DNA of 64,000 bases, taken from contig NZ_BBJH01000002.1 in NCBI RefSeq assembly GCF_000739775.1, positions 62,001-126,000 of the forward strand. The letters are read 5' to 3'. The stretch is from Paraburkholderia heleia NBRC 101817. GTDB taxonomy: Bacteria > Pseudomonadota > Gammaproteobacteria > Burkholderiales > Burkholderiaceae. The stretch's first letter is position 1. Every line of letters begins with the position of its first letter. Below, in pieces: positions 44,945 through 53,233 of this stretch. The notes below the pieces were generated by a model. That model was not told the DNA's origin, ran no database searches, and worked only from the letters and a program-made list of their open reading frames with translations. Both the position numbers and the translations under genes were made by a program.

Positions 44945-46168
44945 ATGGGCGCGCCCGCATCGGGGTTCTTTCGTTCGCTCAGAAGTTACAACTACCGCGT
45001 GTGGGCGTCGGGCGCGCTTGTCTCGAACGTCGGTACGTGGATGCAGCGCACGGCGCAAGACTGGCTCGTCCTCACCGGGCTCACGCATCACAGCGCGGCG
45101 GCCGTGGGCATCGTGATGGGCTTGCAGTTCGGCCCGCAAATGCTGTTCATGCCCTGGTCTGGCTTCGCCGCCGACCACTTCGACCAGCGCAAGCTGCTCA
45201 TGGTCACGCAGGCGCTGCTCGGCACGCTTGCCATTGCACTGGGCGTGCTCACGGCATCAGGGCTCGTGCAGCTTTGGCACGTGTACGTGTTCGCGTTCCT
45301 GTTCGGCTGCACGACGGCATTCGATTCGCCGGTGCGGCAAACTTTCGTCTCGGAGCTGGTGGGCGACGCCGACCTCTCCAATGCCGTCGCGCTCAATTCC
45401 ACCTCGTTCAATGCGGCGCGCATGATCGGCCCGGCCGTGGCGGGGCTCGTGATCGCATCGGTGGGCGTGGGCTGGGCCTTCCTGCTCAATGGGCTTTCGT
45501 TCGTCGCCGTGCTGATCTCGCTCACGCATCTGCGCGTCGACGAGCTGCGTTCAGCGAAGCTCAAGCAGCCCGCGAAGGGCGGGATTGCCGCGGGATTCCG
45601 CTACGTGTGGGCGCGCCCCGACCTGCGGTCCATCCTCGTCATGCTGTTCCTGATCGGCACCTTCGGGCTGAACTTTCCGATCTTCATCTCGACGATGGCC
45701 GTGAACGTCTTTCACGCCGATGCGGGACGCTACGGACTCCTTTCTTCCATGATGGCGGTGGGCACCATGAGTGGCGCCTTCTTCGGCGCGGGGCGCAGCC
45801 ATCCGCGTTTCATCTCGCTGCTGTTCGCGGCCACGGCGTTCGGGGTGGGGTGCCTGCTGGCTTCTGTTGCGCCGGGCTACTGGTGGTTCGGCGGCGCGCT
45901 CGTGATGATCGGCATCGCGGCGCTCACGTTCACCACCGAAACCAACAGCCTCATGCAGCTTTCCACCGAGCCTGGCATGCGTGGCCGCGTGCTGGCGATC
46001 CGCCTCGCCGTGGCACTGGGCGGCACGCCCATCGGCGCGCCGATCGTGGGATGGGTCGCCGACCATTGGGGGCCGCGCTGGGCCTTGCTGGTGGGCGCGG
46101 CGTCTGGCTTCGCGGCGGCGATCGTCGCGGCCCGCACGCTCGCGCGGCGGGCCCACGAGAAGTCATAG
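44945..46168 (+). CDS. MFS transporter, EntS-like (MFS_3) family
   Basis: 407 residues with about 12 membrane helices. The start FRSLRSYNYRVWASGALVSN and the motif TWMQRTAQDWLVLTGL are typical of the MFS_3 group that includes the enterobactin exporter EntS. FDSPVRQTFVSELVG and SLMQLSTEPGMRGRVLAI are further landmarks. It is controlled presumably by the co-transcribed MarR protein. Export of a small hydrophobic compound is inferred. No terminator is seen directly after the gene; the next downstream plus-strand terminator is beyond the Hcp island. Confidence 0.9.
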   Translation: MGAPASGFFRSLRSYNYRVWASGALVSNVGTWMQRTAQDWLVLTGLTHHSAAAVGIVMGLQFGPQMLFMPWSGFAADHFDQRKLLMVTQALLGTLAIALGVLTASGLVQLWHVYVFAFLFGCTTAFDSPVRQTFVSELVGDADLSNAVALNSTSFNAARMIGPAVAGLVIASVGVGWAFLLNGLSFVAVLISLTHLRVDELRSAKLKQPAKGGIAAGFRYVWARPDLRSILVMLFLIGTFGLNFPIFISTMAVNVFHADAGRYGLLSSMMAVGTMSGAFFGAGRSHPRFISLLFAATAFGVGCLLASVAPGYWWFGGALVMIGIAALTFTTETNSLMQLSTEPGMRGRVLAIRLAVALGGTPIGAPIVGWVADHWGPRWALLVGAASGFAAAIVAARTLARRAHEKS

Positions 46169-46277
46169 GGCGCCGAAGCTTGCCAACGCGCTGGCCGATG
46201 CCACGCTCGACGACGTGGCATAACACGATGGTACGGGCAAAAGGAAAACACCCGTGCGGGGCGTCTGTTCGTGTCGC

Positions 46278-46535
46278 TTATGATCTCGTTCGACAGTGCC
46301 GCCATAGCTTCATGATTGCCACATAGGCGAGCACTGCCGAGATCAGTTCGATAGTCATCCACACCCCGATATACAAATCCTCGGGATCGCGGACACCAAG
46401 CCAATCCGAAGCCCGCCACCAGGCATTCGCTTCGCCTTCGGTCCACGTATGGTATGGCCGGACATAACGAAATGAAAGAAGAGACAGCCCGACAAACAGT
46501 GCGATCTTGAATAGCCTATGGACACGTGTTGCCAT
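46278..46535 (-). CDS. Small two-helix membrane protein, probable immunity protein to the Tlde1 toxin
   Basis: 85 residues. Helix 1 is KIALFVGLSLLSFRYV, then a loop of about 30 residues (HTWTEGEANAWWRASDWLGV) that would face the periplasm, and helix 2 is MTIELISAVLAYVAIMKLW. The start ATG at 46535 overlaps the toxin gene by 20 bases; the coupling and position directly after the toxin are what one expects for an immunity gene. I know no named family for it. Immunity function is inferred, not read from a motif. Confidence 0.7.
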   Translation of the reverse strand: MATRVHRLFKIALFVGLSLLSFRYVRPYHTWTEGEANAWWRASDWLGVRDPEDLYIGVWMTIELISAVLAYVAIMKLWRHCRTRS

Positions 46536-47034
46536 ATGTGATGACCTGGATTGTTCCGTATGCACTAAGCCCCGAATTGCCAGCCGGGATTGTCTTGGTA
46601 GTCAATAGTGCCGTTCGGATTCTCAGGAAATCAACACGGCTCGGCAACGTAATGCAGCCGAGAGAAATGCCCCGGCCACCTGCCGGATGCAACCGGAACT
46701 GTCCACGCTTGACGCCATTAACCCACGTCTCGTCGTCAATCATCCCGTCATCCCGATACAGTGCGAACCACTCACTATGATCGGTTGGATTTCCATCATA
46801 GGCATTCCACGCATCTTTTATCCACGCTAATGCCTTGGAGCCTGCACCGCCACCAGGGCGAGTAACGATCCAGTATTTACCAGCGGGAATCGGCCCTTTG
46901 CCAACTACGGCTGTGCATCCACCCCGATTGCGATATATCTGATCACCCGAGTACGCATCGAATGTACCCAAGCCATCAATGGTAAGGGGCGACAGGTGTT
47001 TATTATTCACCAGAAATTTACCGGTATAAGTCAT
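46516..47034 (-). CDS. Tlde1-type (DUF2778) T6SS L,D-transpeptidase effector
   Basis: 172 residues. The fold landmarks of DUF2778/Tlde1 are visible: GLGTFDAYSGDQIYRNRGGC, GPIPAGKYWIV, DHSEWFALYRDDG, and the catalytic segment FRLHPAGGRGISLGCITL with H116, S124 and C127 (the H...S-x-G-C motif of L,D-transpeptidase-like enzymes). Tlde1 toxins act in the periplasm of rival cells by cutting or exchanging D-Ala in peptidoglycan stems. There is no signal peptide, in line with delivery by a secretion machine. It is 12 bases after hcp, which probably carries it in the Hcp tube. Base composition is lower in GC than the surroundings. Confidence 0.85.
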   Translation of the reverse strand: MTYTGKFLVNNKHLSPLTIDGLGTFDAYSGDQIYRNRGGCTAVVGKGPIPAGKYWIVTRPGGGAGSKALAWIKDAWNAYDGNPTDHSEWFALYRDDGMIDDETWVNGVKRGQFRLHPAGGRGISLGCITLPSRVDFLRIRTALLTTKTIPAGNSGLSAYGTIQVITYGNTCP

Positions 47035-47046
47035 CGTAATTCCAAC

Positions 47047-47532
47047 CTAACCACGTTCATTCCACGAATCGGTGTATTTGATATTGCCGTCAAGGTAATG
47101 CCACGTGATCCGGTCATACATCATGGAGACGGCCTCAACATGATTGAGCACGGAAGCCTCCGACAATCTGGTATTCGTCATTCCGGGATTAATGCCGCAG
47201 ACCTTTACGCCTTCGAGTAGCATGACGAAATACACCTCTTCCTTGCCCGCATCGTTAATGCGATACCACTTGATTTCAGCCGATTGAAGCGTTTGGCCCT
47301 TTGCCACAGCTTTGTAAAGATAGGGCGTCGCTACGTCGAATTCCTTTTCGAATGCAACCGGCGAGTGCGCACGCGCGCCGGTGACCTTGCCGTTAGCAGC
47401 ATCAACTGGAAGATTTACCCCGTGTCCAAAGCTTATGATTTCAATGCTTCCTTCGCGATCCTGAACGGTTGATGAGCCTTTGATGTTTGCACCGCCATCG
47501 TCTTTAAGCCACATATGTGCAGGAATTGGCAT
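47047..47532 (-). CDS. hcp: Hcp (TssD) family type VI secretion tube protein, orphan
   Basis: 161 residues. Typical Hcp sequence: MPIPAHMWLKDDGGANIKGS, IEIISFGHGVNLPVD, HSPVAFEKEFDVATPYLYKA and the strand YFVMLLEGVKVCGI. Hcp hexamers stack into the T6SS inner tube and carry small effectors in their lumen. No other T6SS structural gene is in the window, so this is an orphan Hcp that would depend on an apparatus encoded elsewhere. It is first in the three-gene operon hcp-tlde1-immunity. GGAAT lies about 10 bases upstream of the ATG. Confidence 0.92.
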   Translation of the reverse strand: MPIPAHMWLKDDGGANIKGSSTVQDREGSIEIISFGHGVNLPVDAANGKVTGARAHSPVAFEKEFDVATPYLYKAVAKGQTLQSAEIKWYRINDAGKEEVYFVMLLEGVKVCGINPGMTNTRLSEASVLNHVEAVSMMYDRITWHYLDGNIKYTDSWNERG

Positions 47533-47639
47533 ATCGAATACATTCCTTTGAAAAGGTATAATTGGAATTACCGCTTATACGCGATTCAATTTGAGTCCGT
47601 AATTGTTAGACGATGAAATTTTGATGAGAAACCTTGTAT

Positions 47640-47659
47640 TTGACAAAAATTGACAAAAA
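47640..47659 (+). repeat. Tandem direct repeat TTGACAAAAA x2
   Basis: Two perfect, adjacent 10-base copies at 47640-47649 and 47650-47659, in the AT-rich stretch at the edge of the Hcp island. Could be a binding site or a trace of the insertion junction. Confidence 0.7.
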
Positions 47660-47698
47660 AGTAGATCCAGCGCAAGAAAACGCCCCTATGCAGTAAAG

Positions 47699-47729
47699 CC
47701 GTTCAGTTCAGCCTGGACGGTATTTTTTT
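47699..47729 (+). terminator. Plus-strand terminator at the edge of the Hcp island
   Basis: CCGTTCAG (47699-47706), loop TTCAGC, CTGGACGG (47713-47720), 8 pairs with one G-U, then TATTTTTTTG. A good intrinsic terminator, yet no plus-strand gene ends near it; the nearest upstream plus-strand gene is the MFS gene ending at 46168. Confidence 0.75.
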
Positions 47730-47932
47730 GTGCCGTAAGAGGTGGTTGTAAACAGCGTGCCAAGCTGCTAACCTGGCGGCGCGATGCTCGCCAGCCACTC
47801 GATGGCAGCGACGCGCTGAAGGGTGCGACGCTGTGGAGCCGCGATGTGACGCTGGGTCAAAGCCCGACACTGAAGGTATCTGAACCGATCGACAGCGCGG
47901 CAACCTGGGTGGACGTGGCGGAAGCGCTCGCC

Positions 47933-49147
47933 TTACTCCGCCTCGATACGATCCGCATCACGCGTCTCTTTACGCACCGGCGCACGCATTGCCGATTCGC
48001 CGCGCGACGCATCGACATCGCGAACGGCACGACTACCCGCAAGGCACACCGCGAGCGTCGCGAGCACCAGCACGCCGAGCGCCAGTCGCAGGCCCACTAG
48101 CCCCGCGCCAAAGCCGATGACCGGCGGCCCCACGAGAAAGCCCGCATAACCCGCAGTGGCCGCCATCGACACGCCGGTCACGGGCGGGTCGGTCGTGCGC
48201 CCGGCCGCGCTGAAGATCACCGGCACCACATTGGCGAGCCCGACACCGACGCAGACAAAGCCCACCATGGCCGTGGCGAGCGCCGGCGCGGCGAGCACGG
48301 CGGCGATGCCCGCAGCCGAAAGCAACCCGCCCAGCGCGACCACGCGCACCGCGCCGAGGCGCCGCACGAACGCATCGCCCACCACGCGGCACGCCGCCAT
48401 GGCGAACGCGAACGCCGTATAGCCAACGCCCGCACTATCGGCATGAGCGGGCAGGGCGGTTCGCAGGTACACGGCGCTCCAGTCGGCAATGGCGCCCTCG
48501 GTCATCATGCAGAGGAACGCGAGCGCGGCGAGCTTCGCGACGCCCGCCTGCGGCAACGCAAATCCGCCGCCCGACGCAGCCTCCGGGCGTGTGCCCACGT
48601 CGCGCAGCGAGAATAGTGCCGCACCGACGATTAGCGCGGCGACGGGAACGGCGGGCAACGTGAGACCGCTTGATACACCGAATCCTGCTTTCTGCAGTAC
48701 GGTGCCAACGGCTGCGCCCGCCAGACCGCCCGCGCTCCATGCCGCGTGGAACGACGACATGATCGGCGCGTGCCACACTTTTTCGATCGCGCTGGCATGG
48801 CCATTCATGGAAACGTCGAGCGCGCCGTTGAGCGCGCCGAGCAGCAGCAACGCGCCGCACAGCAGCGGCGCGCTGGGCGCGAGCGCAGGCAAAGGAAACG
48901 CGGCGACGAACAGCACGCCGAGCAAGGCGGTCGCGCGGCCACTGCCGACCTTCGGTGCGAGACGCCCTGCAAGCGGCATGGCGACGATGGCGCCCAGTGC
49001 GAAGGCAAAGAGCGCGACGCCGAGCAGGGAGTCGCCCAGCAGCAGCTTGTCTTTCACGCGCGGCACCTCGACGGCCCACGCGCCAATGCCGAAGCCGTTC
49101 GCCAGAAAGACCGCCGTGGTGGCGTAGCGTTCGCGCAGGGGCCTCAT
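47933..49147 (-). CDS. MFS transporter, YbjJ/fucose-permease-like
   Basis: 404 residues, about 12 membrane helices. The start LRERYATTAVFLANGFGIGA and the segments LNGALDVSMNGHASAIEKVW, MSSFHAAWSAGGLAGAAVG and CMMTEGAIADWSAVYLR match the YbjJ-like branch of the major facilitator superfamily. Members are thought to move sugars or related compounds. The ATG at 49147 overlaps the stop of the DeoR regulator gene, so the two are translationally coupled. An acidic/basic tail follows the last helix. Confidence 0.88.
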   Translation of the reverse strand: MRPLRERYATTAVFLANGFGIGAWAVEVPRVKDKLLLGDSLLGVALFAFALGAIVAMPLAGRLAPKVGSGRATALLGVLFVAAFPLPALAPSAPLLCGALLLLGALNGALDVSMNGHASAIEKVWHAPIMSSFHAAWSAGGLAGAAVGTVLQKAGFGVSSGLTLPAVPVAALIVGAALFSLRDVGTRPEAASGGGFALPQAGVAKLAALAFLCMMTEGAIADWSAVYLRTALPAHADSAGVGYTAFAFAMAACRVVGDAFVRRLGAVRVVALGGLLSAAGIAAVLAAPALATAMVGFVCVGVGLANVVPVIFSAAGRTTDPPVTGVSMAATAGYAGFLVGPPVIGFGAGLVGLRLALGVLVLATLAVCLAGSRAVRDVDASRGESAMRAPVRKETRDADRIEAE

Positions 49148-49935
49148 CGCGCCACCGTCACGTCGCCGCATGCGGCTTTCAAATGCTTCAGGTGGCGTTT
49201 CGGCACGTCGGCATCGACGACCAGATAGTCGAGCGAAGCGCACGGCGCAATGACGAAGGGCGCGGACGTCATGAGCTTTTCGGTGGTGACCGCGGCGGCG
49301 ATCTGGCCGCTTGCCGCGACCATTGCGCGCTTCATTTCGGCATCCTCTGCATCGAAGGCGGCGATGCCCTCGGCAGGATCGAGTGCGCATGCGCCGAGAA
49401 AGCAGAGATCGGCCTTGATCTGCTGAATCTGCACGAGCGCCGTCGCGCCCAGCGTGCCCGCGGCCTGCGCACTCACGCGGCCGCCGATCAGAATGACTTC
49501 GATGCCCGGGCGCTCGAGCAGGCGCACACAGGCCTGTGGCGAAGTGGTGACCACCGTGAGGCCGGCGTTCTCGGGCAGCGCCGCCGCGATCCCGACGTTC
49601 GTGGAACCCGCGTCGAGCAGAATCACCTGGTTGGGCTTGACGAGCGCAGCGGCGGCGCGCGCAAGGCGCGCCTTGGCCGGCAGTTGCTCGCGCATGCGCA
49701 CGGAGGCGGGCTTGTTGGCGGGCGACGTGAGCAGCGCTCCGCCATACACGCGCTTGCAGTGGCCCGCCTCGGCCAGGTCGCGCAAATGGCGCCGGATAGT
49801 GTGCTCCGAGGTGTCGAGCTGCGCGGCGAGTTCGGCAGCCAGCACGCGGCCCTCGGCGCGCAGTTTTTCGACGATCAGGCGCTCGCGCTCGTCGGGAAAC
49901 AGGCCTTCACTGGCCGCCTGGCGTGTTCGTTGCAT
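49144..49935 (-). CDS. DeoR-family regulator
   Basis: 263 residues. N-terminal helix-turn-helix (RVLAAELAAQLDTSEHTIRR, then HLRDLAEAGHCKRVYGGALL) and a C-terminal ISOCOT sensor domain with ILLDAGSTNVGIAAAL and SLDYLVVDADVP. DeoR proteins bind phosphorylated sugars and usually repress sugar transport or catabolism. It is coupled to the MFS gene, so that transporter is its likely target. I start at the ATG at 49935; an ATG at 49992 would add a short tail unlike the family. Confidence 0.88.
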   Translation of the reverse strand: MQRTRQAASEGLFPDERERLIVEKLRAEGRVLAAELAAQLDTSEHTIRRHLRDLAEAGHCKRVYGGALLTSPANKPASVRMREQLPAKARLARAAAALVKPNQVILLDAGSTNVGIAAALPENAGLTVVTTSPQACVRLLERPGIEVILIGGRVSAQAAGTLGATALVQIQQIKADLCFLGACALDPAEGIAAFDAEDAEMKRAMVAASGQIAAAVTTEKLMTSAPFVIAPCASLDYLVVDADVPKRHLKHLKAACGDVTVAR

Positions 49936-50219
49936 GAGTTCGGCCCCCGCTTGCTCGTTGGCTTGCCCGTCGAATCGAGCAAAAACGAGCATAAAGTATC
50001 GTAAACGGGCGGCGCACGCAACAGGTGATGCAGTATTCGCGGCGCAGGCGTCCGGTTGAAGGGCGATGGGCTCGAGTCTGTGTGTGAGGCGCGCCATATC
50101 AGCTCCGGGCCGGGCTTCATCACGCCGCAGAATATTCAGCAGGTGTCTGCGCTCGCGGGGCAGTCAGGGAAAATCACCCGCGACGTACGCATTGCGCTCT
50201 TCATGCCCTCTGCTTTCTT

Positions 50220-51350
50220 TTATTCTTCGTCCGCGCTGTAGACGCTTAGGCCTTCTATCGGATCCATTGGCGCTTCCCACGGCCTCGCTTCGATTGCGCG
50301 CATGGCGGCCTCGTAGCCAGCCCGACGGCGCGCGGCAATGCCCGACGGCGTGAAGTCGATGTCCTTCAACTGGTCGTCGCCGTCGAGCCGCGGCGCCGCA
50401 AGCTTGATGAGCCGCATGGTCGTCTCGCAGCCCCAGGATGCCAGCTCCCGCACATCGAGTGTGTCGCGTTCGGCCTCGGGCACGCGCTTCGCCAGTTCGC
50501 GGATTACGTGGCGCAAGCGGTGGATCTGTTGCTGTCGCGCGATATGGCTTTCCGTGCGGCTCGCGTACTGAATGTCCTTTTGCCGTTCCGCGATCTGCCA
50601 GATGCTTTGCGGCTCCGGACCCGCTGGATTCCACACCTGCACCGAGAAGATCACCGAGCTGTGGCGCGGCTTGTCGTCCAGCACGACCTCGACCGGCGTG
50701 TTGGAATAGATGCCGCCGTCCCAGTACGGCTCGCCGTCGATGCGCACCGCCGGGAACGCGGGCGGCAGCGCGCCCGAGCTCATGATGTGTTCGACGTTCA
50801 GGCGCTGGTCGCGCGAATCGAAATAATGCATCGCGCCGGTGCGTGCGTTCACCGCGCCCACGGTGAGGCGCGGGCGTCCGGCGTTCAGCAATTCGAAGTC
50901 GACCAGTGAAACGAGCGTGTCGCGCAACGGGGCGATCCGGTAGTAAGACGCACGATCCACGCCAAGGTGCGCGAGTGGGCCGAACCACGATGCCGGGTTG
51001 GGCTGAAAGAACCCGGCAATGCCGCCGCCGATGATCATCAGTTTTGCAAACGTCTTGTCCCAGCCGGGCGCGAAGCCGGGCCACACGGCTGGCACGTCGA
51101 GGCGGGTTCGGTCGGTGACGCGGCGCCAGAATTCGTCCAGACGCTCGACGCGGTGCTCAGGTGCGTTTCCAGCGATCAACGCAGCGTTGATGGCGCCAAT
51201 GGAGGTGCCGATCACCCAGTCCACCTGGATGCCGGCTTCGTGCATCGCCTCATAAACGCCCAGTTGATAGGCGCCCAACGCGCCGCCACCCTGCAACACG
51301 AGTACGACTTGCCCTGGCAATGCCAGGCTTGCCGGCTGCTTCGCTGTCAT
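50220..51350 (-). CDS. Patatin-like phospholipase
   Basis: 376 residues. The oxyanion loop is GGGALGAYQ (from residue 21), the nucleophile elbow is GTSIG with Ser50, and the catalytic Asp is in the later DGGIYSN motif. These three define the patatin Ser-Asp dyad. No signal peptide, so it acts inside the cell or is delivered by another route. I start at the ATG at 51350; an ATG at 51407 would give a 19-residue longer N-terminus. It stands alone between the DeoR unit and the Sia operon. Typical substrates are phospholipids or acylglycerols; the specific one is unknown. Confidence 0.9.
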   Translation of the reverse strand: MTAKQPASLALPGQVVLVLQGGGALGAYQLGVYEAMHEAGIQVDWVIGTSIGAINAALIAGNAPEHRVERLDEFWRRVTDRTRLDVPAVWPGFAPGWDKTFAKLMIIGGGIAGFFQPNPASWFGPLAHLGVDRASYYRIAPLRDTLVSLVDFELLNAGRPRLTVGAVNARTGAMHYFDSRDQRLNVEHIMSSGALPPAFPAVRIDGEPYWDGGIYSNTPVEVVLDDKPRHSSVIFSVQVWNPAGPEPQSIWQIAERQKDIQYASRTESHIARQQQIHRLRHVIRELAKRVPEAERDTLDVRELASWGCETTMRLIKLAAPRLDGDDQLKDIDFTPSGIAARRRAGYEAAMRAIEARPWEAPMDPIEGLSVYSADEE

Positions 51351-51493
51351 CGATCGCCTCGCTGTTTTGCCCGGCCGGCGCGCGCTTTCGTGACCTGCAT
51401 TCTTCATACGCGTCGCCGTTTTCTCCGCACCATTGTAGTGGCGTTCGGAAAAGACGGGCGTTGCGCGGCATCGGCCCGGCCAGCCGCTGTCCC

Positions 51494-52234
51494 TTAACCT
51501 GCGGAGGCGATTTGTCCTTCGAACGTCACGCGGTTGCGGCCGCTGCGTTTGGCGGCGTACAACGCGGAATCGGCGAGTCCGTACGCTGTGTCGAAATTGG
51601 TGCCCGCCGGATTGTCGCTCACGCCGAAACTGGCGGTAATGGGGCGGCACACCGGCGCCGGGAACGCGTGATTCGCAATGGCCGCGCGCATGCGCTCGGC
51701 GAGTTGCAAGGCATCGGCAATGTCGAAGCCCGGCAAGACGACCGTGAACTCTTCGCCGCCTACGCGTCCGATGACGCCCGTTTCGCCGAGAATGCGCCGC
51801 AGGCAGTTCACGATGCCCGAGATCACGCTGTCGCCGGCCGGGTGCCCGAAGTCGTCGTTGACCTTCTTGAAGTCGTCGATGTCGAGCAGGATCATCACCG
51901 CCCGATTCGCGCGAAGCGCCTTTACCGTGCGTTCGATCACGGCGCTGCGATTGAGCACGCCGGTCAGCGCGTCGTGCGTCGCACGATATTGCAGCTGTTG
52001 CGTGAGCGCCTGCATTTCGCGCTCGGCGCGATCGCTGCGCCCGATCAGACGGCGGGTTTCGCGCATCAGGCGCTCGTAATGCTGGATCAGCTCGAAGAGC
52101 GCCTCGCGATGGCTGTGCGCGTGCGACTCCGGAGCTTCGGCAATCGCCCGGGCCCGCTCCAGCGCCTCGCTTTCGCAGCGGAACAGGTCGAGGTAGTGAT
52201 CCTTCAATGTGTCCCGCAAAGCAGTCGTTTCCAC
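51494..52234 (-). CDS. siaD: SiaD-like diguanylate cyclase without RxxD inhibitory site
   Basis: 246 residues from a GTG at 52234 that has AAAGGA 8 bases upstream (a TTG at 52261 would overlap siaC). The N-terminal half is a helical stalk (HREALFELIQHYERLMRETR, RLIGRSDRAEREM), the part that SiaC binds in the Pseudomonas system. The C-terminal half is a GGDEF domain with the active variant GGEEF and DALTGVLNR, LLDIDDFKKVNDDFGH. The residues nine to six before GGEEF are GETG rather than RxxD, so product inhibition through the I-site is probably absent. Last gene of siaABCD. Confidence 0.88.
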   Translation of the reverse strand: METTALRDTLKDHYLDLFRCESEALERARAIAEAPESHAHSHREALFELIQHYERLMRETRRLIGRSDRAEREMQALTQQLQYRATHDALTGVLNRSAVIERTVKALRANRAVMILLDIDDFKKVNDDFGHPAGDSVISGIVNCLRRILGETGVIGRVGGEEFTVVLPGFDIADALQLAERMRAAIANHAFPAPVCRPITASFGVSDNPAGTNFDTAYGLADSALYAAKRSGRNRVTFEGQIASAG

Positions 52235-52250
52235 GCGCGTCGTCCTTTCT

Positions 52251-52637
52251 TCAGGTTGCAACCGGGCAATCGTTGAACCTGATTGCCGTGAAGTCGGATT
52301 GCAGTTCCTCGCCGAATTCGAGGATCGTTTCGTCTTCTTCGTCGCGATACCAGTTCACCTGCACCTCGTTGCCCGCTGCCGCGGCGCGGTCCAGGGCGTC
52401 GAACACGCTGAAGAGCATTTTCGTGCTCGAACTGTTGAAATAGGTGAGCGTGACCTCGACCGTGATCGCGGCATTTTCGCAATCCTTGAGCCAGAGATTG
52501 AGCCGCTCGATGACCGGCGCATAGAACGCGGCGGCATTCTCCGGATACGACTCGCCTCGCAGTGACAGCACGTTTTCGTCGAAGCGGAGGTCGATTTCCG
52601 GCGACGTTGCCGTGGCGGCGATAAAAAGGTTTTCCAT
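52251..52637 (-). CDS. siaC: SiaC-family phospho-switch protein (DUF1987)
   Basis: 128 residues. The family core AFYAPVIERLNLWLKDCENA and VTLTYFNSSSTKMLFSVFDA is clear; Thr72 or a neighbouring Ser in NSSSTK corresponds to the phosphorylated threonine of Pseudomonas SiaC. Known role: unphosphorylated SiaC binds SiaD and switches on c-di-GMP synthesis; SiaB phosphorylates it and SiaA removes the phosphate. It lies 18 bases after siaB and 16 bases before siaD. Confidence 0.92.
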   Translation of the reverse strand: MENLFIAATATSPEIDLRFDENVLSLRGESYPENAAAFYAPVIERLNLWLKDCENAAITVEVTLTYFNSSSTKMLFSVFDALDRAAAAGNEVQVNWYRDEEDETILEFGEELQSDFTAIRFNDCPVAT

Positions 52638-52655
52638 TTTGTACGCGTGCCCTGG

Positions 52656-53219
52656 TCAGATGATGGTCTTGAGGCAAAACAGTGTGATGCCCGTATCGTC
52701 TTCGCGTGGATGAAATGCGAATTCGAGCGGCGCACTGGCGTCGCGCGCCATCGTCAGAAAACCCAGTCCCGCTCCTTTGCTGTCTGCAGGCGTGTCGGCG
52801 CGCAGCGACATCTTGTAGGCCTGCTTGACTTCTTCGATCGACATGTTGCGCAGCGGCTCAAGCTTCTCGCGCAAGTCGTTCACGCCAGCCGTGGCGATGG
52901 GATTCACGCATACCATGAGGTGGCGCTCGCCTTCGGCGGAAATGCACATCGCGCCTTCGCGTATGGCGCCGCCCTGGCCTTCATCTTCTGAGAGCGCGTC
53001 GCACGAGTAGTGCACGATATTCTGCGAAAGCTCGATGAACGAAGAGAAGATCTTTCTGCGCGTAGACATGCTCAGTCCCGCCACTTCCAGTTGCAGCTTC
53101 ACGACCTCACTCATCGCCGCGACGATGCTGTGCGAGAAATAACCTTTGTGATAGAAGAGCAAATTGCGCTTCTGTGCGATTTCGAAGAAGCAGCAGTTTT
53201 GATCCAGAATTCCAGACAT
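52656..53219 (-). CDS. siaB: SiaB-family protein kinase
   Basis: 187 residues. An atypical GHKL-like kinase fold: FSSFIELSQNIVHYSCDAL holds the N-box (ELSQN) that coordinates Mg-ATP, and DSKGAGLGFLTMARDA is the G-box. In Pseudomonas, SiaB phosphorylates SiaC. Spacing to siaA (14 bases) and siaC (18 bases) shows one operon. Confidence 0.92.
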   Translation of the reverse strand: MSGILDQNCCFFEIAQKRNLLFYHKGYFSHSIVAAMSEVVKLQLEVAGLSMSTRRKIFSSFIELSQNIVHYSCDALSEDEGQGGAIREGAMCISAEGERHLMVCVNPIATAGVNDLREKLEPLRNMSIEEVKQAYKMSLRADTPADSKGAGLGFLTMARDASAPLEFAFHPREDDTGITLFCLKTII

Positions 53220-53233
53220 ATTGGTGAACTACC

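Larger units (their letters stand above)
47533..47932. other. AT-rich intergenic region upstream of hcp
   Basis: 400 bases. The half next to hcp is AT-rich and must hold its promoter. It contains the direct repeat TTGACAAAAA twice in tandem (47640-47659) and a plus-strand terminator (47699-47729). From about 47730 the GC content returns to normal; the bases up to 47932 have open frames but no recognisable product. Confidence 0.5.

Noticed and set aside
46169..46223. Short plus-strand tail after the MFS stop (KLANALADATLDDVA)
   Set aside because: Looks like the end of a gene, but is too short to assign and may be chance.
47730..47932. Plus-strand open frame with a protein-like run (LDGSDALKGATLWSRDVTLG)
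   Set aside because: It has no start, runs through the terminator hairpin upstream and matches nothing I recognise; it could be a gene relic but the support is too weak.
51350..51407. Longer N-terminus for the patatin-like lipase from 51407
   Set aside because: The extra 19 residues are basic and not part of the fold; the ATG at 51350 starts shortly before the conserved strand. Kept as an alternative only.
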